From the NCBI GenBank assembly GCA_024195585.1, contig SWBL01000003.1:352718-416717 (forward strand): a DNA stretch of 64,000 nucleotides, given 5' to 3'. The notes beneath the pieces are model-generated. The model was not told where the DNA came from. It made no database searches and saw nothing but the letters and a program-made list of their open reading frames with translations. Both the position numbers and the translations under genes were made by a program. The DNA comes from Aureobasidium sp. EXF-3400 (lineage: Eukaryota > Ascomycota > Dothideomycetes > Dothideales > Saccotheciaceae). This document shows positions 52,128 through 63,910 of this stretch, piece by piece. How positions within the stretch are numbered: position 1 is the stretch's first letter; every line of letters begins with the position of its first letter.

Positions 52128-53677
52128 GGTGGATCTTCTGACGACGATACGACTTTCTAATTCATTATGTATATACACCAAACAATATTATACCCTACTT
52201 GTCTATTGCAATGATAATTATCCCATTCCTCACGGGGAGAGTGCTGAATACATGTACTATGAATGCACGGTATTCTTATCAAAACAAGCATGTCCATAGA
52301 AACACCAGAAAATCACTTCTTTCTCTGGATGCTACTCGGTTTTGGAAAGTGTTATGCATTTCTATAGCTAGTTGTACCAGTCTTCCAAGGTGTCGAGATG
52401 CAACACGTCCTGCTGGTATCGTATTTACCTTTTGCCGTGATGCATGTCGTTGTCACATCTCTGATTCACAGTCACCACCTGTAGTCAGGAGCGATCACCG
52501 GGCACAGCAACAGAAACGGGACATCCACGACGAGGTCCTCAACATCTCAGAAGCTTGCCCTCTCGGCTTGGTTCTCATCTGCGCAATGCGCACGGCTACT
52601 TTGTGTCTGACTGCCGAGTTGGATGTTCGGAAGAGACATACGCTGGACTTCAGAGACCCGGAGACAGGGTCGAGGCTTGCTCGACATCCCAGGTAGAACG
52701 TTACTCATATATACTGAAGTAGATTTGTGACTTCACCGATATATATCCCGTCCAACGTGTGATTTGAGAGAAATGCTGACAGTGATCGAGTACTTCGCAG
52801 TGACAAGGTCAACATCGTGAGATCTGTCTTCGAACATCGACGACGAGCATTACTTGTTGCATTATACTCGAGATACCTTCCAGGTCTATCAAGTAGATCA
52901 TCGGGAGTTAGAGAGTAGTGACATGCTCAAACTTTCTACCTAATAGGGCGTCGCCCGGTTTGATAGGAGGAAAGTACACGACCGTCGTTCCTGTACGCAA
53001 GCAACGATTCGCTCAGTATCAAGAATACGTTCAGAGCTTCTACAAGAGAGCGTGTTTTTGTAGACGATAAGCGTCTGCATATTCTCATGAACCTAGGAAT
53101 CCCCAGAGCAGACCCCCCGTCATCATATTCCCCTCTTTTCTCAACAGTACAAGACCAATGTCGTGCTCCAATCCAATGGAGTGTGTAGGATATTCAGTAC
53201 GATCAAAGAACTGTAGGAGTCGACGCCTCGTCCTGGGCCCGAAGCGTGAACCTTTGTATGACTGTCATCTTATTGATGCCCGGACATGACTGATGATTAT
53301 GTATCCCGTAGTCTCTATCGGTCAGACTAGAGGCGGACTCTGTGGAAGTGCAGAAAGGTTGCCACGTTATAGGAGGTCCAGTCACCAGGCAGCTCTGTAC
53401 TGTACTACTCTGCCTGCTCCGTATATCGTGATGAATTATTCTCTGATCAGCAGCAGAGCATGGACGTGTTGTTGTGAAAGCTGACGATCCAGGGGTCAGG
53501 TGGAGCGTCGGGGGCGTGGAGCGCGCCGGTGTCGTGGTCTCGTTGGCCCGGAGTCGACAGTTCGGTCTCACTCTCGCGGAATCTTCTTCCATTGCGTTCC
53601 ACCACGCTGGCTTTGTTGACAACCAAATTGACTTCGGAAGTACAATTCCCTCTCGCTCTTCGACGCAGAGCACAAAG
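52128..53677. other. Long intergenic region without a supportable gene
   Basis: The 1.55 kb hold only ORFs without recognisable products, for example one of 165 codons (52199-52696) that lacks an ATG start and one of 176 codons on the minus strand (53203-53733) that overlaps the next gene's start. Both look incidental. Confidence 0.5.
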
Positions 53678-55431
53678 ATGGCGCCACCAAAGAAGCTCAC
53701 ATTCAACTTCTCAAGTGAACCTACGCCTGACAACTATATCCGTAAACCGGCAGTGACTCCACGACGCAAGCAAGCAGAAGTCGTTGAGGATTCGGCAATT
53801 GTGGTTGACGACGACAAGTCACCTCTCTTTGTGCCCCTTTCACAAGAAACTCCTGATCAAACTGAAGTAAGCCAACATCCCTACCTCTCACGTCCGGTCT
53901 TTTGCACTCATCGTCTTGCAACAGGAACAGTCTCAACACACCGACGCCAGCGAAGCACAGATGTCGTCCACCAACGCAAAAGTGAGTTAAATGCCTACCT
54001 AGGACTTACCTTTAGCGTATTGACTAGTCACAGATGGCACGTCGAGCAGACCCACCCAAAACTCCAGCTCGCAGCTCGATGAGCGGTAACAACTCAAAAT
54101 TCAAGCCCAGCACCTACCTTCCGGTCCCTCAAACACCACTCAAACCTGGCGCCCTGGTTTATCTCGACGATGGAGGTATCCAACGTGAATACTGGCAGCC
54201 TGGTGACGGCAACGGTGTGGCAGACAGCGAATTCCCCAACAAGCCGTTGTTCAAGGAGAGATATCGCTTCTTCCAAACCGATATTGGTCCTATCGAGCGC
54301 GGAGTCAACTCACCCCCACACTATGTAGTCCTTGACGATAAAGCTGTTTGGGACATTGTCTCGATCAAGAAATACACCGTCAAGGAAAGAGCTTCATATT
54401 GGCCTTTCGACTTCATGGCAAATGGAGTCCTCAGACTCAACAGGCGTCACAAAGGAAGAGCAGCTGAGTTTGCCGCTGATTACAAGGGTGACGAACCTAT
54501 GCCCTGGATCATGGCAGGCCCTAAGAACAACTCAATCAAATACTACCTCTCGGGACAACCCGGTGGTTACGAAGAGATCGTTTTCAACTCCTCCACTGCC
54601 AAACCCGGTCTCGCGAACCATGCGACAACATCCACGGGAGGCCGTAAGACCGGAAGCCAGATAAAGACCGGAAACCAGACGAAGATCCCGACAGGAGAGG
54701 CCACCTCCAACCTCAATAACGGAAGCAAGACAGAGTATGCAACCAAGCGAAAGGCAGACGAGCCTCTGAACCCTCGTCATGATCGTCCCAAAGTCGGTAA
54801 ATACTTACACTCGACTCCATCTCCAGAGTGGCCAGGTGGTGTGCGACGTCTGAACAAACCTCCAGTAGCGCGTGCAGGGGCTGACCATAGCAACAACGTC
54901 AACCCTCCCAGTGGTTCTGAATGGTCACCTTCGGCAAGAGTTGGTGGCAAGACAGTCTATGCTCACTACGACTATGGCGGAGAAGCACCCGAACGCATCG
55001 GCGGTCGAGTCGTGGCATCTGGTGCTCAAACTTCGTATGCCCATACGCCGTATGCGGATGGTGCAAAGACTCCGTACCAACAATCCACATTCGGAGCAAA
55101 GACTCCAGGTCCACAGGCTCCCATACCTGCACCAATGTCCTCCCACGACGCCAGAGCAGCTTTGCCCAGTCAACAACCACCGTCTTGGGACTTCGTCAAC
55201 ATGTTGAGAGAAGAGCTCCGACAGACGAGACAAGAGCTCCAACAGATAAGACAAGAGCTTCAACAGACGAGACAAGAACGCCAACAGGAGAGGGCAGAGC
55301 GTGGACAGGAGAGGGCAGAGCGCCAACAGGAGAAGGCAGAGCGCCAACAAGAAAAGGCAGAGCGTGAACGGGAGAAGGCAAAATTCGCACAGATAAAGGG
55401 CGTGTTGCGCAAGTATGATGAGGGGATCTGA
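53678..55431 (+). CDS. Unrecognised protein with conserved-looking core and eight-heptad coiled coil
   Basis: CDS join(53678..53866, 53925..53981, 54034..55431), 547 residues, three exons, all phase 0. I know no family for it. The N-terminus (APPKKLTFNFSSEPTPDNYI) is basic and disordered. A likely folded core lies at about 100-230: FKPSTYLPVPQTPLKPGALV, YLDDGGIQREYWQPGD, FKERYRFFQTDIGPIERGVN and PHYVVLDDKAVWDIVSIKKY. The next 200 residues are Ser/Gly/Pro-rich. The C-terminus is a regular coiled coil of eight heptads (see repeat at 55219) and a basic end, KGVLRKYDEGI. Splicing rather than the start ATG at 54034 was preferred because the upstream exons join in frame at good GT-AG sites. Confidence 0.72.
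55219..55386 (+). repeat. Eight tandem 21-bp heptad units
   Basis: The 168 bases are exactly eight units of 21 bases. They encode RQTRQEL-QQIRQEL-QQTRQER and on to QQERAER, GQERAER, QQEKAER twice and EREKAKF, each one heptad. DNA units are closely similar, so repeat number may vary between strains. Confidence 0.9.
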
Positions 55432-55742
55432 TACCTCAACTCAAGGTACCAAGAGTCTTTGGTCTCTACAGATTGATTGATTTTCGTGCAATGCGACAGG
55501 CTACTATCCATGAGATTGAATCAGGAAAAGGACAAGACTAGCGACTTCTCAAGCCAATTAGCAGCTTTCTCAATCAATTGTGCCTCTGTTTCGAAGATGA
55601 AGTTGTGAACCTTTCTTTGTTTATGAGATGCTTACGCGTTGTTGCTGACTCATCAACGTCCGACCTCACTCCATCATGAGCCGACTCTTGCGCTTGGCAT
55701 CACCTTCCAGTATCCTTGGCCCTGCAATCGACTTACTTCATC
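55432..55742. other. Intergenic region
   Basis: This 311-base stretch lies between two + strand genes and holds no gene that I can support. Confidence 0.45.
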
Positions 55743-57691
55743 ATGAGAGCTAGTTTCTCTGCTTCTGATGTTCCTCTGAACTCTCCTCATGGAGCTAAGG
55801 AGAGACGCTTCTCTACTAGCAAGGAGCCTACGGACAGCGGTAAGAATTTCACCTTTGTTTATTGACTGACAATCTTTATACGAGAATACAGCTGATTATC
55901 AGCAGAGTTGAGCTCATCAGTCCATCGCCATTTCCGCAATGCACATGAGGGACACAGACCTCATGCTGGATTGGACCCTTCGCGTGCATCTACTGGAGTT
56001 GTCTGGACTACTGAAAGAGCCTATGAGCATGGGTTCGCTGACCACCCAGAGAAATGGGCCAACTTGGGCCAAGGCGCACCAGAAGTCGATGATGAAATTG
56101 AGGGATGTTTCGAAAGGCCGCATCACATCGATGTATCCATGTCTGGCCGTGAATACGTAAGTTCTTCTTTGTCCTTAGGAACATCGCTTGGTTGACATTC
56201 CGATGTAGGGTCCCACTGCCGGTATCAAGCCCCTGAGAGAGGCTGTGGCCAATCTCTACAATAGCCATCATCGTGTAGGCAAGGAGAGTCAGTACACCTG
56301 GGAAAATGTCTGCATCGTCCCTGGAGGCCGAGCTGGTCTCATCAGAATTGCCGCTGTGATAGGTACGTTCAAACGTCTACATCATCTTGACCTCAGGACT
56401 AATAGAAACTCAGGCAATGCTTATCTTGGCTTCTTCGTAAGTAAAGCGAGAGTACAGGAAGCAGGTCAAGAGTTCTCAAGTCGCTTCTTGGCTACTTTTC
56501 GTACTATTGGCAAACGGAAAACATGCTAACAACGTCCTTACCTACTTCAGATCCCAGATTACACTGCCTACAACGAGATGCTGTCCCTGTTCCGTAACTT
56601 CAGCGCAATTCCTATCCCCCTTTCTCAGCAAGATGGATATCACATGCACCCAGACAAGATAGTAAGTAAGCTTCTTCCTAGTCTTAATACGTATAGTTAA
56701 CTTTTTAGGCGGAGGAGATCGCCCGTGGTACCAGTGTTATCTTGACATCGAACCCTCGCAACCCTACAGGTCAGGTTCTGACGAACCCTGAGCTTGGCCA
56801 GATCCAAGATATCTGTAAGTCTCTAAGACCGGTCTTGAAGTCTGCCAAAGCTAATAATAGTGTTCCACAGGCAGAGATCGTGCGACCCTGATCATGGACG
56901 AGTTCTATGGCGGCTACAACTACACCAGCGATTGTGATGGTACTGTTGTTTCTGCTGCTGACAACATCGAAGACGTAGATGAAGATGGTATGTCTCAGGA
57001 GATGTGTTGTGCCCGACTGTCCATTCTAACACAGAGCAGACGTCCTGATCATTGACGGTCTGACAAAGCGTTTCCGTCTTCCTGGCTGGAGGGTTGCATG
57101 GATTGTCGGACCCAAGGAGTTTATCAAGGCTATCGGCTCTTGTGGATCTTACCTCGACGGAGGCACCAACGTTCCATTCCAGGAGGCTGCTATCCCCATG
57201 CTCGAACCCAACAAGGTCAAGCACGAAATGCGTGCCCTGCAACACCACTTCCGCGAGAAGAGAGACTATGTCATTGACAGACTGACTTCGATGGGCTTCA
57301 AGATCCCACTCATTCCTAACAGCACCTTCTACCTGTGGCTGGACCTGTCTTCGTTGCCTGAAGGCATCGACGATGGCTTGAACTTCTTCGAGGCTTGTTT
57401 GAAAGAGAAGGTCATCGTTGTGCCCGGTATCTTCTTTGACTTGAACCCCAGCAAGCGCAGAGACCTGTTCGACTCTCCTTGCCACAAGCACGTCAGATTG
57501 AGCTACGGCCCCAGAATGGACGTCTTGAAGATGGGTCTCGACGCTATCGAGAGAGTTGTCAAGAAGTAAGTTTCTGCGAGCCACACATTGCCCAAAACTA
57601 ACCCAGAAACAGGCACAGCAACGACTCCAGGCCTGCTAAGCAGGAAGGCCCCTCTGAGCACGTCAACAGCGGTCACGGCGAGCATGTCTGA
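55743..57691 (+). CDS. PLP-dependent class I/II aminotransferase
   Basis: CDS join(55743..55839, 55903..56156, 56209..56362, 56414..56436, 56551..56661, 56709..56814, 56871..56987, 57040..57565, 57613..57691), 488 residues, nine exons including one of 23 bases. The fold type I transaminase core is visible: PTAGIKPLREAVANLYNSHH, CIVPGGRAGLIRIAAVI, IPDYTAYNEMLSLF, ILTSNPRNPTGQVL (Asn of the PLP pocket), LIMDEFYGGYNY (Asp/Tyr) and LIIDGLTKRFRLPGWRVAWI with the Schiff-base Lys. The C-terminal VRLSYGPRMDVLKMGLDAIE carries the substrate-carboxylate Arg. Substrate is not identifiable. The second exon has a CAGCAG tandem acceptor, so an isoform one Ala longer or shorter is expected. Confidence 0.9.
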
Positions 57692-58500
57692 GCTTCCTGT
57701 GGCATCCCAATGAGGGATACTATAAGCTTTCCCGCTATACGGCTCTCAGGCCCAGTAATGAACAGGTTGCTCTACGAATGAAACTTCCATTGCCTTGGTT
57801 ACTCCTTCGGCTGTGTCCCAGTACCGTGATTTTGTTCTTATAAACTGTGAGAGATGTTCTTCCAGCGGTATAACCAAGTGTGATCTGTGTTGTAAAGAGC
57901 CCCTGTGCCCATCACGGAAACAATAAACATCATCCCATCATGCAGGCCAAAACTCAGTTCTCGAAAGATTGCAACGAGGTCTTTGTGCTTCTCGTGTCCG
58001 TCTGGAAAGCTCTCTAGCCCAAAGCAGTAAGTAGACTCGAGCAGGATCATGTGATCTGGCTATATTCTTCATTTTGGAGACCCAAGATGATCGAGACGAA
58101 CGTTCGGTCCTAGAAACTCTTCGCGTCGGTCACTGACACATGCAAGGATCTTTCTCGACTCGGAGACTATCAGTAGGCGAGAGACGTTGCCTGGTCGTGT
58201 ACTTGTGACTCGTTATCGCTGCTGTCAGAAAATGCTGTGACATTCCGCCAGTGAAAACTTGTGACCACATGCCTTGAGCTCCTTGATCGATGAGCAACAT
58301 CTTTCACTATGTCCATGGTTGATTAGGAACGAGAGAGAGTGGTGAATGGCAATCTTGTCTGGCAAGGTTGGTGGTGGAGCGTCATCAATTCGGTACCCCG
58401 CGTGGAACGGAGCTCAATCACTCCAGGCTCCAGCTCTACGACCTGGACACTCTCCAAGAAACAATCAACAACATCAAACTTTCATAGCAGCAATACAGAC
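57692..58500. other. Intergenic region
   Basis: The 809 bases hold only short ORFs. The frame of the next gene is open upstream to 58339 without conserved sequence, and the ATG at 58501 fits its family better. Confidence 0.45.
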
Positions 58501-59337
58501 ATGCAAGAAATGGACATTCTCATCCTGGGAGCCGGCTGGACATCGACTTTCCTGATACCGTTGCTAAAGGCCCGCAACCTGACATATGCGGCGACATCGA
58601 CCACAGGACGTGAGGGGACTATCAAGTTCAAGTTCGACCCTGCTGAGACGGATCCTACCTACTTCAACACTCTGCCTGCTGCTCGTAACATCCTGATCAC
58701 TTTCCCGCTCAACGAGAAGGGCCAGGCTCATAGGCTGGTGTGGTCATACAACTTTACACACCAACGTGTGTCAAGCAATGTCCGATACCTTCAACTCGGA
58801 TCCACCGGCATCTGGCAGATCGATCAAGAGACGACCTGGGTCGACCGACACTCGCCTTATAACAAAGAGAATGCACGAGCAATCGCTGAGGATGAGCTGA
58901 TGTCTATGAATGGCTGTGTGCTCAACCTTGCAGGACTGTGGGGCGGAGAGAGACAGCCGAAGAACTGGGTTGGCAGAGTAGCGACTACCAAGGAGCAGGT
59001 CAAGAGCAAAAAAAGCTTGCATCTGATCCACGGAGAGGATGTGGCACGAGCAATCCTTGCCATCTTTGAGAAGTGGGAGCAGAGCCATGCGTCGGGCTCA
59101 CGCTGGATGTTGACGGACGGTCAAGTGTACTGCTGGTGGTCGCTCATGGCAGGCTGGGCCAAGGAAGGAAAGCATGTGAATGAAGAGCCCAGCAAGCAGA
59201 GTCGATGGGTGTATGAATTAATGGAGGAAGAGGGTGTCAAGGCGCTGCCTAGAGACATGGAGACACTGGGCAGATGCTATGACAGTCGCGAATTCTGGAA
59301 GACCTTCGAACTTACGCCCCTGAGAAGCAGAATCTGA
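58501..59337 (+). CDS. NAD(P)-binding Rossmann-fold protein (extended SDR / YeeZ-like)
   Basis: Intronless, 278 residues from the ATG at 58501 (MQEMDILILGAGWTSTFLIP). The dinucleotide motif is LILGAGWTSTFL at residues 6-17, a variant of GxGxxG with W in place of the usual residue. Next come KARNLTYAATSTTGR, RNILITFPLNEKGQAHRLVW and YLQLGSTGIWQIDQETTWVD. NARAIAEDELMSMNGCVLNL, AGLWGGERQPKNW and HLIHGEDVARAILAIFEKWE follow the layout of extended SDR/epimerase-type proteins. The catalytic Tyr-x-x-x-Lys could not be placed, so activity is uncertain. A fungal cytosolic reductase-like role is the plain guess. Confidence 0.75.
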   Translation: MQEMDILILGAGWTSTFLIPLLKARNLTYAATSTTGREGTIKFKFDPAETDPTYFNTLPAARNILITFPLNEKGQAHRLVWSYNFTHQRVSSNVRYLQLGSTGIWQIDQETTWVDRHSPYNKENARAIAEDELMSMNGCVLNLAGLWGGERQPKNWVGRVATTKEQVKSKKSLHLIHGEDVARAILAIFEKWEQSHASGSRWMLTDGQVYCWWSLMAGWAKEGKHVNEEPSKQSRWVYELMEEEGVKALPRDMETLGRCYDSREFWKTFELTPLRSRI

Positions 59338-59825
59338 AGTGGCAGGTGATGGCATTTTTTTATTGGAATTTCCAAGATACTGCAAGTAGTACCACTAATT
59401 AATCGCTATTGATAATATGATGATATGTGTACTTGGACGTAACTGCGTTAGTATACGATAAGTGATGGAAGTCGGGTCTAGTTTGCGTTGAGCCTTTGTC
59501 ATATCCTACTATACGGAGGATAAGCATGACAAAAACCGTATATCTCAACAACGCGGGACTCAGATAGGTCGATACTTTCCAGAGCTCTTATTGTATGTAT
59601 ATGGAGTGCATATATGCTGCAAAACAAAAGTCAGTATTGTCGCCGATGGAGGTATGGAGCAGATGTTGGTAAAAAAGGATGCCGAGGGTAGCACCCTGTC
59701 AGATATCCAAGCCACGTGATGTGGCAGCGGGAGCATCGTCATGTTCGCGGTTCAACGTCGAGCTTGTTGCCTTCTCAGATATTCACCCCCGACCGCCCAG
59801 TCTCCGTGAAACAACGACAATCAAC
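59338..59825. other. Intergenic region upstream of VPH1
   Basis: This 488-base stretch has a T-run (TTTTTTTATT near 59355) just after the Rossmann gene's stop, likely part of its 3' UTR. The rest should be the VPH1 promoter. No other gene is visible. Confidence 0.45.
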
Positions 59826-62575
59826 ATGGCGGCACAACAGGACTCGCTATTCCGCTCGGCGGACATGTCGCTGACCCAGCTGTACATGGCCAACGAGATC
59901 GGACGCGAAGTCGTGAGCGCCCTGGGCGAACTCGGCATCATGGACTTTAGAGACGTCAGTCGCCCCGGTCAACGCCTTTGTACCACTCTGGACTGACAGC
60001 CATGTGTAGCTCAACTCGGAGACCACCGCCTTCCAGCGCACCTTTACTCAGGAGATCCGAAGACTCGACAATGTCGAACGCCAGCTGCGTAAGGCCAACC
60101 GCCCCATCTGAACACACGTGTAGAACAAGAGACTGAGACAATCATGGACAGGCTACTTCAAGGCACAGATGGACAAGGCCGACATTTCAATGCGATCCAT
60201 GTACGAATTCGGCGACCGCCTGGCCGCCCCTTCGGCGTCCGAGATCGACGAACTGGTCGACCGCAGTCAGACATTGGAACAGAGAATCCAGTCCCTGAAC
60301 GACAGCTACGAAACACTTAAGAAACGTGAGATGGAGCTGACCGAGTGGCGCTGGGTCCTTCGCGAGGCCGGCGGCTTTTTCGACCGCGTGAGTCTGAAAA
60401 CCTCCTTGGAGCCTTGGACATGAGTACTAACACGTACGGCAGGCTCGTGGACAGACCGATGAGATCCGCCAATCACTCGACGAGAACCACAACGACGATG
60501 CACCCCTGCTCGCCGATATGGAGCAGGCCCACAACGGTAATGCCTCAGGCGAGCGCTCTTTCTCTGTTATGAACATTGGTTTCGTCGCCGGTGTCATCCC
60601 TCGTGAGCGCATGGCCGCATTCGAGCGCATCCTGTGGCGTACTCTCCGCGGTAACCTTTACATGAACCAGAGCGAGATTGAGGAGCCCATCATCAACCCT
60701 GAGACCAACGAGGAGATGCACAAGAGCGTCTTCGTCATCTTTGCCCACGGAAAGGAGATCATCAACAAGATCCGCAAGATCTCCGAGTCTCTCGGCGCCG
60801 ACATCTACAACGTCGACGAGAACAGCGAACTGCGTCGCGATCAGATGCACGAGGTCAACACTCGTCTGCAGGATCTGGCAAACGTCCTCTCCAACACCAA
60901 GCGCACCCTCGATGCCGAGCTGACCATGATTGGCCGCAGTCTTGCTGCCTGGATGATCATTGTGTCCAAGGAAAAGGCCGTCTACCAGACTCTTAACCGT
61001 TTCTCCTACGACCAGCAGCGCAAGACGTTGATTGCAGAGGCCTGGTGCCCTACAAACTCGCTTGCTCTCGTCAAGTCGACTCTGCAGGACGTCAACGACC
61101 GCGCTGGTCTCTCCGTTCCCACCATCGTCAACACCATCAAGACCTCCAAGACTCCCCCAACTTACAACAAGACCAACAGATTCACTCTGGGTTTCCAGAC
61201 CATCATCGACGCTTACGGTACTGCCAAGTACACCGAAGTCAACCCTGGTCTGCCTACCATCGTCACCTTCCCCTTCCTCTTCGCTGTCATGTTTGGTGAT
61301 TTCGGTCACGGCTTCATCATGACTGCTGCCGCCTGCGCCATGATCTACTGGGAGAAGCCTCTCTTGCGCTCCAAGCAGGACGAGCTCTTTTCCATGGCTT
61401 TCTTCGGTCGCTACATCATGCTCATGATGGGTATCTTTTCCATGTACACTGGTCTGATCTACTGTGACGCTTTCTCCAAGGAGCTTGCTATCTTCCCCTC
61501 TATGTGGGAAGTTCCCGACTTCAAGGAAGGCCAGTCCGTCACCATGGTCCGCAAGGAGGGTTACACTTACCCCTTCGGTATGGATTGGCGCTGGCACGAT
61601 ACCGACAACGATCTTCTCTTCTCCAACAGTTACAAGATGAAGCTCAGTATCCTTCTTGGTTGGGCTCACATGACCTACTCTCTCTGTCTCTCTTACATCA
61701 ACGCAAGGCACTTCAAGACTCCTATTGACATCTGGGGCAACTTCATTCCTGGTATGATCTTCTTCCAGTCCATCTTCGGTTACCTTGTCTTCTGCATCAT
61801 CTACAAGTGGTCTATCGACTGGTACGCCATCGGCGCCAACCCTCCCGGTCTGCTCAACATGCTCATCTACATGTTCTTGCAACCTGGTACTGTCGAGGAA
61901 GAACTCTACTCTGGTCAGGCTGCTGTTCAAGTCATTCTGCTTCTTGCTGCAGTATGCTGTGTACCCATCATGCTTTTCTTGAAGCCCTTCTACCTGCGCT
62001 GGGAGCACAACCGTGCCAGATCCATGGGTTACAGCGCCGTTGGTGAGAGCCAGAGAGTCAGCGCCCTTGACGATGACGACGATGAGCACCACGGCAACGG
62101 CATGAACGGTAGACAGAGCTTCGCTAGTGATGATGGTGGCGCTGCTATCATCACCCAGGACATCCACAGTGAGGAACACGAGGAGTTTGAGTTCTCCGAG
62201 GTCATGATCCACCAGGTCATCCACACCATTGAGTTCTGTCTCAACTGTGTTTCCCACACTGCTTCTTACCTTCGTCTCTGGGCTTTGTCGCTTGCCCATC
62301 AGCAGCTGTCCATCGTGCTGTGGTCCATGACCTTGGCCAACGCTTTCGCCTTCACTGGTGCTGCCGGTGCCTTTGTCATCTTCTTCTTCTTCGTTGTCTG
62401 GTTCTTCCTCACTGTTGCCGTCTTGGTCGTCATGGAGGGTACATCCGCCATGTTGCACAGTTTGAGATTGCACTGGGTCGAAGCCATGAGCAAGCATTTC
62501 CTTGGTGATGGTGTTCCATTCGAGCCCTTCAGCTTTGAGACCATGCTCGAAGAAGAAATGGCTGATTTAAAGTAG
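59826..62575 (+). CDS. VPH1: V-type proton ATPase subunit a (VPH1)
   Basis: CDS join(59826..59954, 60010..60088, 60152..60387, 60443..62575), 858 residues (yeast Vph1 is 840). The membrane V0 subunit a forms the proton half-channels of the vacuolar/endosomal H+-ATPase; the N-terminal cytosolic half connects to V1. Signatures: [20 protein letters not shown], then [33 protein letters not shown] and [40 protein letters not shown], and [20 protein letters not shown] as the first membrane helices. The essential channel Arg sits in [20 protein letters not shown]. Eight helices are expected, with a final cytosolic tail ([20 protein letters not shown]). Whether it serves the vacuole (Vph1) or Golgi (Stv1) role is not separable; filamentous ascomycetes usually have one gene. 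Confidence 0.96.
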
Positions 62576-62708
62576 CTTATTGCTGCTGCTTGAAATCAGC
62601 TTAGTGTATTGTTTATCGCATCGCATCTCCTGTTTTAGTCTTGTATGTAGAAATCCGCCGTATAGATGAGACCTCCATGTCTCTTTGACTTTGTTCATCT
62701 ATCTTGTC
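62576..62708. other. Convergent 3' spacer
   Basis: This 133-base spacer lies between VPH1 (+) and the dehalogenase gene (-). The 3' UTRs probably overlap. Confidence 0.4.
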
Positions 62709-63434
62709 TTAATTTCCCGCGTCCTTCTCAACAGCATCAGCCATTTCTCCGAGCGTATCGAACTTCCAATCGAAAATCTCTTCCTCTCTGTTTCCCATCT
62801 CTGCACCCGGCCTCACAATCCAGCAACTCTTGATATTCATCTTCTTGGCAGGATGATGATCATGGAACTGACTCTGTGCCGTCTGCAGCACTTGAGCCTT
62901 CTCAACTCCAAACTTTTCCTTTACTCTCTCCAGCATGAAGTCAAAATTCTTCAACGAGGGCTTGTAACTGCCAATATCCTGAGCTGTGATTATAGCATCA
63001 AACGGGAATCCTTGCAGCGGTCCAGAATTTGTTGTAGAGAAAGAATTGCGGTCCACATTCGAGAGCACCACCAATTTATAATACTTTGCCAGATGGCGAA
63101 GTGCATCCACTGTATCAGGAAAGGCAGGCCATTTACCCACCGAGTCTCCGAACGCTTTGTTTTCTGCTTCAGATGGAGGTTTGCAGCTTAGGTCTTTCGC
63201 TATGTGAGGGTGGATTGTGGCCAGCAGATCGCAATAAGATAGGTCTGGAGTCTTTTGCTGTTGGGAAGCCTCGTGCTGATGGTAAATCTCTAGGAGTTCC
63301 TTGCGGGTGTGAGAGTTATTTTTGTTGTTTTTGTCAGGGAGAGGTTGCAGTGCTGTCAGGACACCAGTTTCCCAGTCGATCAGTGTGCCATAGACGTCGA
63401 AGGAGAGGAGTTTGAAGTCGGTGAGTTTGGCCAT
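62709..63434 (-). CDS. Haloacid dehalogenase-like hydrolase, type II (L-2-haloacid dehalogenase family)
   Basis: Intronless, 241 residues. HAD motif I is LLSFDVYGTLIDWETGVL with nucleophile Asp13. The insert region between about 30 and 100 is the helical cap (type II). Motif II is LVVLSNVDR (Ser), motif III has Lys in SYKPSLKNFDFML, and motif IV sits at QFHDHHPAKKMNIKSCWIVR with the acidic pair. The layout matches fungal haloacid dehalogenases of 240-250 residues, which release halide from short haloacids, but many relatives act on phosphate esters instead, so the substrate is open. The short leader to the ATG at 63434 makes this start likely. Confidence 0.88.
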   Translation of the reverse strand: MAKLTDFKLLSFDVYGTLIDWETGVLTALQPLPDKNNKNNSHTRKELLEIYHQHEASQQQKTPDLSYCDLLATIHPHIAKDLSCKPPSEAENKAFGDSVGKWPAFPDTVDALRHLAKYYKLVVLSNVDRNSFSTTNSGPLQGFPFDAIITAQDIGSYKPSLKNFDFMLERVKEKFGVEKAQVLQTAQSQFHDHHPAKKMNIKSCWIVRPGAEMGNREEEIFDWKFDTLGEMADAVEKDAGN

Positions 63435-63910
63435 GATTGGTGTTGAATTGAGTCTCTTTTGAATGACTTGGTGAGGAATGGAGTGTTACTGGTAGGTGAT
63501 TTATATAGAAGAACACACGCCCTTTGCTTGATCATATGCAAGATGTAAAGTCATAAACGTCTTTAGCCGAATGATAGGCGGAGCTCACTAGATCGAGTCG
63601 ACCCGATAACGGGTAAGGTGGCAAGGATCTCCAACCTCATAACAACACATCAACCTCTCTTCTCCTTTGACAAACAGGCTGTCATTACCACAAGACTGTA
63701 CTTTTGGAAATCGTTCGGCGCATCATTTGCAGATCAAACGAAGAAATACCTACACTACTATCTTGTTCGACATGAAGCAGCACCAAAGTACGCTGACGTG
63801 GAAGACATCAGACATGTGGCCACATCTCAGTGAGACTACATATACGCAACAATCGGCAAGTTTCCCATCGTCAACAGCCAGTTCACACAGTGAACTAGAT
63901 CATCAGACCT
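63435..63910. other. Intergenic region up to the tRNA
   Basis: This 476-base stretch contains the dehalogenase promoter (leftward) and the upstream region of the tRNA gene. A 71-codon ORF at 63618 (GTG start) is probably incidental. Confidence 0.45.

Noticed and set aside
52199..52696. 165-codon open frame in the 52.1-53.7 kb spacer
   Set aside because: It has no ATG start, no recognisable domain and no splice context.
53203..53733. 176-codon minus-strand frame over the start of the 53.7 kb gene
   Set aside because: It overlaps the supported gene and its composition is random-like.
58339..58500. Upstream start for the Rossmann-fold protein
   Set aside because: The residues before 58501 match nothing and precede the usual family start, which is the beta strand directly before GAGW.
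60545..62497. 650-codon open frame antisense to VPH1
   Set aside because: It mirrors the codon bias of the highly conserved VPH1 exon, is rich in Val/Asp/Gly/His as such shadows are, and matches no family.
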